This document shows positions 6,930-15,303 of a DNA stretch of 19,961 nt, in pieces; position 1 is the stretch's first letter; each line of letters starts with the position of its first letter. A program made the translations under genes and the position numbers. The notes under the pieces were generated by a model. The model did not search any database. It was not told the DNA's origin and saw only the letters and a program-made list of their open reading frames with translations. The DNA comes from JAGTVB01 sp964624765 (GTDB taxonomy: Bacteria; Pseudomonadota; Gammaproteobacteria; HK1), in contig CAZUZO010000053.1 of NCBI GenBank assembly GCA_964624765.1, positions 1 to 19,961 of the forward strand, given 5' to 3'.

Positions 6930-9404
6930 ATGGACATCGCAGGGCTTTTGCAAAGCGCTTCAGTCTCGGTCTACGTTTGCCTGTTACTCATTGCCGCAGG
7001 CGTTTGGTTGCCATGGACAGGATGGCCTTTCGTCATTGCCAGCATCGGCAGTGGGATTGTGCTTGTCCGTGGCCTGCCTGTAGTGGGCCCGGTCATCGCG
7101 GCCCCCTGGGTGGAGCAACTGTTGTCCATGGGCGCTCTGTGGGCAACGGCACTCGTTGTCTTCGGCCAGCAAAAAATACGGGAGCGTGTCCGGCAACGAG
7201 CGGTGCCGGGCTATCAGCGACTGCGGCAGCGCGTCAGGGAGCGAACGGCTCAATGGCGGGCCCTGCTCGACACCGCCGTCGATGGCATTATCATCATCGA
7301 TGACCGCGGCAACGTGGAGGAATATAGCTTGGCATGTGAGCGGTTGTTCGGCTATCGAGCCGAGGAGGTGATCGGTCGGAATGTGAAGATGCTCATGCCT
7401 TTGCCCTACTGCGATGAACATGACGGGTATTTGGATCACTATCGCACCACAGGGGAGCGACGGATTATCGGAACCGGCCGTGAAGTGAAAGGCAAACGCA
7501 AAGATGGCACGATCTTCCCTATGGCGCTTTCGGTGGGGGAAATGGTGCAGCACGATAAGCGGCGTTTCGTCGGTATCGTCCACGATATGCGAGTGCGCAA
7601 GGCGAGGGAGCAGGTACTGAAGGACCGGGAGGCAAGGCTGCGGGCTGTTATTGACACAGTGGTCGATGGAGTCATCATCACCGATTCCGACGGCATCATC
7701 CAGGATTTCAACCCTGCTTGCGAGAAGTTATTCGGCTACAGGGCGGCCGAGGTCATCGAGTGCAACGTGAAGATCCTGATGCCTCCACCTTACCATGACG
7801 AGCACGATAGTTATCTCCATCGCTATCGGGTGACCGGCGAGCGCCATATTATTGGGGCAGGCCGGGAAGTCCAGGGCAGGCGTCAGGATGGGACGGTCTT
7901 TCCTTTGGAGTTGTCGGTGGGGGAGACGCGCCAAGGCGACAGTCTCATTTTCGTCGGCATCATTCGGGACATCACGGTTCGAAAACGCACTGAGGCCGCG
8001 CTGCAGGCGGCCAAAGAGCAGGCAGAAGTGGCCAGCCAAGCGAAGTCGCTTTTCCTTGCCAACATGTCTCATGAAATACGCACGCCCATGAACGCGGTTT
8101 TGGGCTACACGGAGTTACTCGAAAACGAGCGACACCTTCCCAGCGGTACCCGTCACTCTATCGGTGCCATCAAGCGCGCGGGCACCCATCTGTTGGAACT
8201 CATCAGCGATATTCTCGACATCTCGAAGATTGAAGCCGGAGCAGAGAAGCTGGACAACGAGGATTTCCGAATTGCAAGTGTGATCGAGGGTCTTTCGGAG
8301 ATCTTTGCTGTGCGGTGTGAGCAGAAAAAGCTTGCCTGGCGGGTAGAGACCGATCTCGAAGACCGATCGGTGCACGGCGATCAGCGTAAGCTACGCCAGG
8401 TCCTCATCAATCTGGTCGGCAACGCGGTGAAATTCACCGAGAGCGGTGAAATCAAGCTAGAGGTGCGTCAAGCCGGAGACCTGTATCATTTTCAGGTGGT
8501 TGATACGGGCCCTGGTATCAGCCAAGCGGTGCAAACTCGGATTTTCGAACCTTTTCAGCAAGCAGCAGAGGGCGTGCACAAGGGCGGAACGGGTCTTGGT
8601 TTGGCTATCGCGAAGCGGCAGATCGAGCTGATGGGAGGTAGTTTGCAGGTGCAATCACAGCCTGGCAGCGGTAGCCGATTTTTCTTCCGCGTGCCGTTAC
8701 CGCCAGCGACCAAGATGATGGCTCAAGGCAACGAGGAGACCACCCGAATCATCGGTCTCGCCCAAGAGTACCGAGTAAGGGCGCTGGTGGTGGATGATGT
8801 CGAGGACAATCGTGATATCCTAACCAAGATGTTGCGCACGTTAGGTGCCGAAGTCTTGACTGCGCGGGATGGGCGGTCCGCCTTGGAGGCGATACGCCGG
8901 CGCGTCCCCGATATCGTATTTATGGATATGCGCATGCCGGTGATGGGTGGACTTGAAACTCTCGACCGCTTGCGCACCGAATGGCCGAACCAGCGGATCG
9001 TGTGTGTGGCGGTCTCAGCTTCGGGGGTCTCCCACCACCGGGAACACTATCTCCAGGCTGGGTTCGATGATTTCATCGGTAAGCCGTTTTCTCTACGCCA
9101 GGTTGCCCGCTGTCTGGAACACCATCTCGGAGTGCGCTTCGAACGTGAGCCGCTGAGGCAGCCTGTGCCGAAGCGCCGGCCGAGCGTGACCGATTTCTCC
9201 GGGGTCAAACTGTCTCCCGCCTTGCACCAGCGCCTGCGGCAGGCTGCACAGCTCAATGCGTTTACGGATATCGAAGCGACCCTGGAGGAGATCCGCGCCG
9301 GGGATCGGCAGGCGCAAGCATTCGCCGATCACCTGCAGGCTCTATTAGGGCGATATGATCGAGGGGCCTTGTTGGCGGCCTTGGAGCAGATCGAACATGA
9401 CTGA
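6930..9404 (+). CDS. Membrane hybrid histidine kinase with two FixL-like PAS domains
   Basis: A predicted inner-membrane sensor of 824 residues. Order: two or three hydrophobic segments (about 12-80), coiled linker, PAS1 (about 105-220), PAS2 (about 237-352), HisKA with phospho-acceptor His381 in MSHEIRTPMNAVLGY, HATPase_c (N box LINLVGNAVKF, DTGPGIS, GGTGLGLAI; about 480-590), and receiver with Asp666 in FMDMRMP and Lys in IGKPF. Both PAS domains carry the FixL heme signature: His164/Arg184 and His292/Arg312, the same 20-residue spacing as His200/Arg220 of Bradyrhizobium FixL. An oxygen or redox signal is therefore plausible but unproved. The frame extends up to 6783, but that part is repeat sequence, so ATG 6930 is chosen although its ribosome binding site is poor. 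The end overlaps the next gene by 8 bases. Confidence 0.92.
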   Translation: MDIAGLLQSASVSVYVCLLLIAAGVWLPWTGWPFVIASIGSGIVLVRGLPVVGPVIAAPWVEQLLSMGALWATALVVFGQQKIRERVRQRAVPGYQRLRQRVRERTAQWRALLDTAVDGIIIIDDRGNVEEYSLACERLFGYRAEEVIGRNVKMLMPLPYCDEHDGYLDHYRTTGERRIIGTGREVKGKRKDGTIFPMALSVGEMVQHDKRRFVGIVHDMRVRKAREQVLKDREARLRAVIDTVVDGVIITDSDGIIQDFNPACEKLFGYRAAEVIECNVKILMPPPYHDEHDSYLHRYRVTGERHIIGAGREVQGRRQDGTVFPLELSVGETRQGDSLIFVGIIRDITVRKRTEAALQAAKEQAEVASQAKSLFLANMSHEIRTPMNAVLGYTELLENERHLPSGTRHSIGAIKRAGTHLLELISDILDISKIEAGAEKLDNEDFRIASVIEGLSEIFAVRCEQKKLAWRVETDLEDRSVHGDQRKLRQVLINLVGNAVKFTESGEIKLEVRQAGDLYHFQVVDTGPGISQAVQTRIFEPFQQAAEGVHKGGTGLGLAIAKRQIELMGGSLQVQSQPGSGSRFFFRVPLPPATKMMAQGNEETTRIIGLAQEYRVRALVVDDVEDNRDILTKMLRTLGAEVLTARDGRSALEAIRRRVPDIVFMDMRMPVMGGLETLDRLRTEWPNQRIVCVAVSASGVSHHREHYLQAGFDDFIGKPFSLRQVARCLEHHLGVRFEREPLRQPVPKRRPSVTDFSGVKLSPALHQRLRQAAQLNAFTDIEATLEEIRAGDRQAQAFADHLQALLGRYDRGALLAALEQIEHD

Positions 9405-10611
9405 TGGAGGGGAACTCAAGGGTGCTAGTGTCCTGATCGTGGACGACGCACCAGCCAATCTGGATTTGCTCAGGCGGATCCTGGAGCCCGAAGGCTGCCA
9501 GATTTTTTTTGCCACCACCGGCGAGATGGCGCTGGAGGTCGCGCCCCATTCGGCGCCCGATATCATCTTGCTGGACGTCATGATGCCGGGTATGGATGGC
9601 TTCGAGACCTGTCGCAAGTTGAAGGTAAACGGAAGTCTGCGAGATGTCCCGATCATCTTTGTGACCGCCAAGACCGATGTCGTGGATCTTGCCAAAGGTT
9701 TCGAGGTCGGTGGCGTGGATTACGTCACTAAGCCTGTGCGGCCGCTTGAAGTGGTGGCGCGCATCGGTGCACACTTGAAGATTAGTCGTCTGGTCGAAGA
9801 GCAGAAGAAGTACCTATCGCAGCTGGAGCAAGCGCGGCGGGCGTTGCAAGAGCTCAATGCAACGAAGGATCGTTTTTTGTCGAATGTGGGCCGTAGCGTG
9901 CAAGATGCGCTGGCGGAGATCTCAACCGCTAGCGCCTCGCTGAGGAACTCAGCCGAGCAAGCCGGCTCGGATCAGGAAGAGCTGAATCAGCGGTTGACGC
10001 GGGTCAATGCCTCCGCCGAGAACTTGCTGCGTCTGTTGGAAAACATTCTCGAATGGCCTCGGGTGCAATTGGGGCAGAAGCTCGATCTGTTGGAAACGGA
10101 GATCACCGATCGTGAGCTGGGCTATCTGCTCGGCAGTCTCGATAACCTTCGCTTTCTATCATTGGCTGAGACCCGTGTGACCGACGCGGGGCTGCAACAT
10201 CTCCTGTCGCTCAAGGGTCTGCAAGAGCTTCATTTGGACCACACGGCGATCACCGACCAAGGCCTAGAGGTGATCGCCGCTTTGCAGAGTTTGCAGGTGC
10301 TGGATTTGAAGGATACTCCGATCACCGACGCCGGGATCGCCCGCCTGACAGCCTTGACCAATCTTCGCGGGCTTTACCTGACTCGCACGCGGATATCGGA
10401 TGCCGGCCTTCGTTATATCGCTGATCTGAAACAGTTGGAGACGCTGATTCTGTGGGATACCGCAGTGGGCGACGCCGGTATCGTCCATCTGTGCTCTTTG
10501 CCCGCCTTGAGGGAGGTCATCCTTTGGGGAACCGCCGTCACGGAAGCCGGAGCCGACCAATTGCGTCACGCCCTGCCACAATGTGATGTCAGCACCAGCA
10601 TGCTGACCTAA
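9397..10611 (+). CDS. Response regulator: receiver, degenerate HisKA and leucine-rich repeats
   Basis: 404 residues. The receiver (about 10-128) has DD16-17, phospho-acceptor Asp60 in LLDVMMPG, Thr90 and Lys112 (TKPVRP). A coiled linker leads to a region shaped like a DHp helix pair (about 153-227: KDRFLSNV ... LLENILEWPRVQLG), but where a kinase has the phospho-His, this one has Arg166 (SNVGRSVQD), and no ATPase domain follows. Instead there are six or seven 24-residue leucine-rich repeats (about 228-400) of the form LxxLxLxxTxITDAGLxxLxxL. The protein is probably an output or scaffold partner of the upstream kinase rather than a DNA-binding regulator. ATG 9397 overlaps the kinase stop (8 bases), which implies coupling; a start at 9355 is possible in frame but would lie deep in the kinase gene. 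Confidence 0.88.
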   Translation: MTDGGELKGASVLIVDDAPANLDLLRRILEPEGCQIFFATTGEMALEVAPHSAPDIILLDVMMPGMDGFETCRKLKVNGSLRDVPIIFVTAKTDVVDLAKGFEVGGVDYVTKPVRPLEVVARIGAHLKISRLVEEQKKYLSQLEQARRALQELNATKDRFLSNVGRSVQDALAEISTASASLRNSAEQAGSDQEELNQRLTRVNASAENLLRLLENILEWPRVQLGQKLDLLETEITDRELGYLLGSLDNLRFLSLAETRVTDAGLQHLLSLKGLQELHLDHTAITDQGLEVIAALQSLQVLDLKDTPITDAGIARLTALTNLRGLYLTRTRISDAGLRYIADLKQLETLILWDTAVGDAGIVHLCSLPALREVILWGTAVTEAGADQLRHALPQCDVSTSMLT

Positions 10612-10644
10612 CGGGGCACGGGTGTGTTCGGTTGGACAGAAGGG

Positions 10645-10761
10645 ATGACGATTAGCGCGGTGTTCGCTCCTCGCTTATCTAATTGGTAGGGGTCGTGGCT
10701 TGGCGCTGTCCGCCTGTTTGTCTGGCTGCTGTTGCTCGCGACGTTTTCTTCAGAACCTCAA
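10645..10761 (+). repeat. Family 2 MITE-like element, degenerate copy
   Basis: Homology to the complete copy at 19336-19477 runs from GCGCGGTG..CGCTCCTCGC through GGCTTGGCGC.GTCCGCCTG to GCTCGCGACG.TTTTC. It ends in a decayed terminal repeat (CAGAACCTCAAAG for CACAACCTCTCA). The left terminal repeat is hardly recognisable. It lies between the 3' ends of the convergent response-regulator and senC genes. Confidence 0.6.
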
Positions 10762-10804
10762 AGTTCACGCATGACCTCGCATGTTGGACCGGTGCAAGGC
10801 ACCG

Positions 10805-13096
10805 TCATGACCGTTCTTGATATCCGACTAGCCGGATCGGTTCCAGCGCATCCCCTGGCGGCAGGATGCGTCCGATGCGCGCCGCCTTGGGATAACCCGC
10901 GTCGCGCAGGGCAATGATACACGGCTGCGCCGCTGCGGTCGGTACGCTGGCGAGCAGCCCACCGGCGGTCTGCGGGTCGAACAGCAGGGGATAGTGCGGG
11001 TGACGAATCGCTTGCTCTTGGTTACGCAGCGCTCGGCGCAACCGCACGTTGGCGGGATGCAGGGAGCTCAGGATGCCGTGTGCGGCCGTTTCCGCTGCGC
11101 CATCGAGCACCGGCAGCGCGTTAAGATCGAGTTCGGCATCGACCCCCGAGGGCCGTGTCATCTCCACCAGGTGTCCCAGTAAACCAAAGCCAGTGAGATC
11201 GGTGCAGGCGGTGGCAGCATGCGCTATCAGGCAGGTCATGGCGGCGCGGTTTGAGACTTGCATGGATTCCAGCGCCGCATCGATCCAACGGCCACGAGCC
11301 TTGAGTTGGTCGTGGGCGGCAAACAGGGTGCCGGTGCCGATCGGCTTGGTGAGGATCAGCACGTCGCCAGGGCGCATGCCGCCCTTGCGCATCCCGCCGG
11401 TCAACGCTTCGTCGAGCAGGCCGTTGACGGCAAAGCCGAGCGCCAGTTCTTGACCCTCGCCGGTATGGCCACCGACCAGCGCGCAACCGGCCTCGCTGAG
11501 CACCGTAACCGCGCCCGACATCATCTGGAACAAGGTGTCCTCGATTTTACTTTCCAAACCCGGCGGCACGGTGGCGATAGCGGTAGCGGATTGCGCTTCC
11601 GCGCCCATCGCGAAGATGTCGCCGAGGGCGTGGTTGGCGGCAATCCGACCGAACAGCCAGGGGTCGTCGATGAAGGCGCGAAAGAAATCGACGGTGTGCA
11701 CCATGAGTTTGCCGGTTGGCACGCGTACCACGGCCGCATCGTCGGGCGTGTGCAGTCCGATGAGCACGTCGTCGCGCTCAAGAGGCCGCACGTCGGTCAG
11801 CGCACGGGAGAGCACCGTTGCTCCTACCTTGGCACCGCAGCCGCCACAGCGCATGGCGATGGCGGAGATCGCCTGGGACGTTTCCGCCTCGTCGAGCGGG
11901 ATCACGCCATCCCTACCTGCGGCGGCCGGGGCCATGTTTTCGAATTCGCTAAATCGCCGCATGAAGCGCCGGTCGATCCAATCCTTCCACCGCCACACCC
12001 AATCGCCCCGCGCCGAGAGATTGCCGCGCGAGGCGATGGCGTATCGGTCGCCGGTGCTGATCAGCGCCAGCCAGCGCCGCTGTGGGCGATAGCGGATCAG
12101 GCTCCGGCGCTGGAGTGTCCGGCGCAAATTCTCGGCTAGGGGTTTGCCCATGCGCACGGCAAACACGCCTGCCTTCTCGAACGGATGATCGATCATGGAG
12201 GCGCAATCGCCGGCAGCAAAAATCAGCGCATCGGTCTCGCTTTGCAACGTATCGCGGACGCGGATGAACCCCTGGGCGTCGAGCACGAGGCCGGTGTCCC
12301 GCAACCATGGGGCACCGCCCGCCTGCGTTACCCAGAGGATCTCGTCGGCGTTGAGGACGTCGCCGGTCCGCGTCTGCAGATGGCCGGCGGTGACTTCGGT
12401 GACTTCGGCTCCAACATGCACCACAACTTTCCGTTCGGCCAGAACCTGGGCAAAGGCTTCGCGAACGGCAGCGTTATGGGTGGGCAAGATGTGAGGGTTG
12501 GCGGAAAACAGATGCAACTCCAGTTCGTCTGGATCGCGCCCCCGTGCCGCCAGCTCGTGGCGCAAGCGGTATTGGATGGCCAGGGTCAGTTCGACTCCGC
12601 CGGCGCCGGCACCGACCACGGCGATTCGGGTGGTTCCGGCATGGCGGCAAACCCGCTCCAACAGAGCCAGCCAGCGTTCGTTGAAACGGCGAATCGGTTT
12701 GACCGGCACGGCGTGTGCGCTCGCGCCGGGCACCGGATCCAGTTGTGGGGTGGAACCGATGTTGATCGACAACACATCATAGGGCACAGGCGGGCGGTGC
12801 CGGCACAGCACTTGTTGCCTGCCCCGGTCGATGCCGATGGCTTCATCGCGGTAATAGCGCGCGCCGCCCAATCGGGCTAGGCGACGCAGATCGATATGCA
12901 CTTCATCGAAGCTGTAATGTCCAGCGATGTAGCCCGGTAGCATGCCGGAGTAAGGGGTATCGGTGTCGGTACAGATCAGCGTCAGGCGCGCGCCTGGCAA
13001 TGGTTTCATGGCGAACCGGCGCAGCACCCCGACGTGGCTGTGACCGCCGCCGATCAACACGATGTCTCGGAGCACAGGCGTTGCCTTGGCTTGCAT
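10805..13096 (-). CDS. senC: SenC: selenophosphate synthetase fused to an FAD/NAD oxidoreductase
   Basis: 763 residues. The N-terminal part (about 10-370) is an NDH-2-like flavoprotein: FAD loop VLIGGGHSHVGVL, second nucleotide loop VVGAGAGGVELTLA, and FAAGDCASM. The C-terminal part (about 405-755) is selenide, water dikinase (SelD): RCGGCGAKVG with Cys420 and Lys423 in the catalytic CxxK positions, then DDAAV, TVDFFRAF, GRIAANHALGDIFAMGA and GGHTGEG. It uses ATP and selenide to make selenophosphate. The active site is Cys, not selenocysteine. The flavin domain may supply reducing power for selenium; that is inference. The ATG follows the senB stop with no gap (TGAATG), with GGGAGAG just upstream. 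Beside senB and senA it is best called SenC; a general SelD role is also possible. Confidence 0.92.
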   Translation of the reverse strand: MQAKATPVLRDIVLIGGGHSHVGVLRRFAMKPLPGARLTLICTDTDTPYSGMLPGYIAGHYSFDEVHIDLRRLARLGGARYYRDEAIGIDRGRQQVLCRHRPPVPYDVLSINIGSTPQLDPVPGASAHAVPVKPIRRFNERWLALLERVCRHAGTTRIAVVGAGAGGVELTLAIQYRLRHELAARGRDPDELELHLFSANPHILPTHNAAVREAFAQVLAERKVVVHVGAEVTEVTAGHLQTRTGDVLNADEILWVTQAGGAPWLRDTGLVLDAQGFIRVRDTLQSETDALIFAAGDCASMIDHPFEKAGVFAVRMGKPLAENLRRTLQRRSLIRYRPQRRWLALISTGDRYAIASRGNLSARGDWVWRWKDWIDRRFMRRFSEFENMAPAAAGRDGVIPLDEAETSQAISAIAMRCGGCGAKVGATVLSRALTDVRPLERDDVLIGLHTPDDAAVVRVPTGKLMVHTVDFFRAFIDDPWLFGRIAANHALGDIFAMGAEAQSATAIATVPPGLESKIEDTLFQMMSGAVTVLSEAGCALVGGHTGEGQELALGFAVNGLLDEALTGGMRKGGMRPGDVLILTKPIGTGTLFAAHDQLKARGRWIDAALESMQVSNRAAMTCLIAHAATACTDLTGFGLLGHLVEMTRPSGVDAELDLNALPVLDGAAETAAHGILSSLHPANVRLRRALRNQEQAIRHPHYPLLFDPQTAGGLLASVPTAAAQPCIIALRDAGYPKAARIGRILPPGDALEPIRLVGYQERS

Positions 13097-14098
13097 TCAA
13101 TGCTCTCCCAGCAGGTCGTGGACCAGGCATTGCAGCGCCGACCGCTCGGTGGCCAGATCGAATAGCGATGCGCGCTGCCGGCATTGGGCTACCAAGGTCT
13201 GTAGTAAGTCATCGCTGCCCGGTAAGCGCAGATTGTCTCGGCAGCGCAGGAGCAATGCCGCCAGGGCATCGGCGTCGCCCCACGGGAAGTAACCGGCGTA
13301 ATCCGCCCCCAGCATGCCGACATTACCGTCGATGTCGGAGGCGAGCACCGGTGTGCCGCTGGCCACGGCTTCCATGACCACATGCGCGCCGCCTTCCATG
13401 CGGCTGGCGTGAATCAACAGGTGTGCGCGCTGGATGCGCCGCCGCACCCCTTCATGCGGCAAACCGCCCAGCCAGCGATAGTTGGGTACCGCCGCCGCGG
13501 TTGCCTGCGCCGCCTCGCCCAAGCTCGGATCCATCGCCTCGCCGATGTGGTCGATGCGAATGTCCGGGTGCGAGGCCAGCAAGCGCGCAGCGGCGAACAG
13601 CGTCTCCGGGGATTTCTCTTCGCGCAAATGGCCGACCATGATCGCGCGCAGGCGATGGGACGACTTGGGTAGCGGCTTGCGGGACGTGGTGGACTGAAAG
13701 ATGACGCGCGTCTTGGCGCGCGCCTCGTCAGGGACAGATTGCGGAGCGCATTCCTGCAATACCACCAGCACCTGGGCCAGCTCTAGGGAACGCTGGGTGG
13801 AGGCATCGGTGGGGAGATCGCGATACAGATCGGTGCCGGTGAGCACCACCGCCAGACCGCGTTCGGGATGCCTGGCGCTCCAGGCCGCGATGGCATCGGC
13901 GGAACGCCGAGCGTGCAAGGCGACCATCACGGAATCCCGATCCGCTTGGCCATCCGGCCACTGTTTGACGATGCGCGCGGACAGGGTCGCGGACAAATGC
14001 GCCCGCCAGCGCCGGGCCGTTTGCCAGTTACCGTTGTTGGCAGCGCGCAGCGCGGGACTGACGATGACGACTTGGGGCATAATGTTTGTTTTAGGCAT
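13097..14098 (-). CDS. senB: SenB: selenosugar synthase (GT4-type glycosyltransferase)
   Basis: By the published pathway, SenB joins selenophosphate to a UDP-activated sugar (UDP-GlcNAc) to give a selenosugar, the selenium donor for SenA. 333 residues from ATG 14098. Features: an N-terminal segment VVIVSPALRAANNGNWQTA as in the TIGR04348 glycosyltransferases, VLTGTDLYRDLP, MVGHLREEKSPETLF, and the GT-B donor site RMEGGAHVVMEAVASGTPVL with the EX7E glutamates. The open frame continues upstream to 14263 but that part overlaps senA and has no family features, so it is excluded. ATG 14080 is a second candidate start. It is co-oriented with senC at zero spacing and divergent from senA. Confidence 0.9.
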   Translation of the reverse strand: MPKTNIMPQVVIVSPALRAANNGNWQTARRWRAHLSATLSARIVKQWPDGQADRDSVMVALHARRSADAIAAWSARHPERGLAVVLTGTDLYRDLPTDASTQRSLELAQVLVVLQECAPQSVPDEARAKTRVIFQSTTSRKPLPKSSHRLRAIMVGHLREEKSPETLFAAARLLASHPDIRIDHIGEAMDPSLGEAAQATAAAVPNYRWLGGLPHEGVRRRIQRAHLLIHASRMEGGAHVVMEAVASGTPVLASDIDGNVGMLGADYAGYFPWGDADALAALLLRCRDNLRLPGSDDLLQTLVAQCRQRASLFDLATERSALQCLVHDLLGEH

Positions 14099-14115
14099 GC
14101 GCGTGAGTCCATCCC

Positions 14116-15264
14116 ATGATCGGTAGCCCAGCCATCCTCGCTCGCACCGGAGGACGTGCAATACTCGCCGACGCCCTGCGCGACAGTCGAGCCCGCACCT
14201 TGGCGCTGCTCGATGCCTATGTTGCCACCCTCGGCGCGGCGCTGACAGTCCCGTATTCTGCACAGCTCAATCCGCCGCTGTGGGAAGCCGGCCATGTCGG
14301 TTGGTTCCAGGAGTACTGGATTGCACGCAATCGTCAGCGTTCGCTCGGCATCCACTGTGATTCCGACCACCAACGACCGCCCGGGCGCCTGTCACAAGCG
14401 GATGCGCTGTACGACTCCAGTCACGTCGCCCATGCCACGCGCTGGGGGTTGCCGCTGCCGGATCTAGCGGCCACCCGCGGGTATCTGGCCGTAGGCCTGG
14501 ACGACACCTTGAGCCGGCTCGCCCTGACCCCCGAAACCGATGACGAGCTGTATTTTTTCCGCCTTGTTCTGTTCCATGAAGACATGCATACCGAGGCGGC
14601 GATCTACATGGCGCAGGCGTTGAACATTCCCCTGCCCGTCCCGCTGCTGTCTCCCATGGGAGCAATCCCTAGAAACAGCACATTGAACATTCCCGCGCAA
14701 ATCTGGACGCTCGGTCTTGCGGGCGATGGATTCGCCTTCGACAATGAGCTTTGTCCACACCGGGTTGAAGTCAATTCCTTCGCCATCGATAGCAACGTCG
14801 TGACCTGGGGTCGCTACCTGCCGTTCATCGCAGCGGCGGGGATCGAACCACCACGCTATCTGCGCAGGCACGGCGATACTTGGCAACAGCGCTGGTTAGG
14901 CGAGTGGCAGACGCTGCCGCTCGCTGCACCGGCCACTCATCTGACCTGGTCCGAGGCCGACGCTTGGTGCCGCTGGGCTGGACGTCGCCTGCCGACCGAA
15001 GCCGAGTGGGAAGCCGCCGCGATGACGCAAGCCGGCTTTGCCTGGGGACAGGTATGGGAATGGACGACCAGCCGCTTTCTGCCCTACCCCGGCTTCACCC
15101 CTCATCCCTACCGCGATTATTCCGTGCCGTGGTTCGGCGAGCGCTACGTGCTTCGCGGGGCGAGCTGCGCGACGTCGGCGCGCATGGCGCATCCGCGCTA
15201 CCGCAACTTTTTCCCACCGGAGCGCAACGACATTCATACCGGGTTTCGCAGTTGCGCGCGGTAA
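14116..15264 (+). CDS. senA: SenA: selenoneine synthase (EgtB-like non-heme iron enzyme)
   Basis: By homology to SenA it couples the selenosugar to hercynine with O2, forming the C-Se bond on the imidazole ring, on the way to selenoneine. 382 residues: an N-terminal DinB_2 domain with the iron ligands His60 (WEAGHVGWF), His154 and His158 (FHEDMHTEA), then a formylglycine-enzyme/sulfatase-modifying-type domain (VEVNSFAIDSNVVTWGRY, HLTWSEADAWCRWAGRRLP, TEAEWEAAA, VWEWTTSRF, LRGASCAT, YRNFFPPERNDIHTGFR). EgtB of ergothioneine synthesis has the same architecture; the neighbouring senB and senC decide for SenA. Its start lies 17 bp from that of senB. A CATAAT at 14078-14083 could be its -10 box. 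It is convergent with egtD, 39 bp away. Confidence 0.9.
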   Translation: MIGSPAILARTGGRAILADALRDSRARTLALLDAYVATLGAALTVPYSAQLNPPLWEAGHVGWFQEYWIARNRQRSLGIHCDSDHQRPPGRLSQADALYDSSHVAHATRWGLPLPDLAATRGYLAVGLDDTLSRLALTPETDDELYFFRLVLFHEDMHTEAAIYMAQALNIPLPVPLLSPMGAIPRNSTLNIPAQIWTLGLAGDGFAFDNELCPHRVEVNSFAIDSNVVTWGRYLPFIAAAGIEPPRYLRRHGDTWQQRWLGEWQTLPLAAPATHLTWSEADAWCRWAGRRLPTEAEWEAAAMTQAGFAWGQVWEWTTSRFLPYPGFTPHPYRDYSVPWFGERYVLRGASCATSARMAHPRYRNFFPPERNDIHTGFRSCAR

Positions 15265-15303
15265 CAGTCGGTTCTGACGAGACGGGGTCGCACGCACGCC
15301 GGC

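Noticed and set aside
6539..6937. Minus-strand frame with MSRAPAEQG-like sequence
   Set aside because: It is encoded by the repeat element itself; a similar frame appears in the copy at 19670-19897.
10081..10600. 72-base tandem periodicity considered as a DNA repeat or CRISPR
   Set aside because: The period reflects 24-residue leucine-rich repeats in protein; the DNA units are diverged and there are no spacers. No CRISPR array is present in the window.
11830..11860. Possible selenocysteine (in-frame TGA) in the SelD active site
   Set aside because: The codon at the catalytic position is an ordinary Cys codon; no in-frame TGA is present.
11258..12139. Plus-strand open frame (293 codons) opposite senC
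   Set aside because: It is antisense to conserved SelD and flavoprotein motifs, with no ribosome binding site and no recognisable domain.
14099..14263. N-terminal extension of senB
   Set aside because: It would overlap senA by about 150 bases and encodes Arg-rich sequence without similarity to glycosyltransferases; the family start fits 14098 or 14080.
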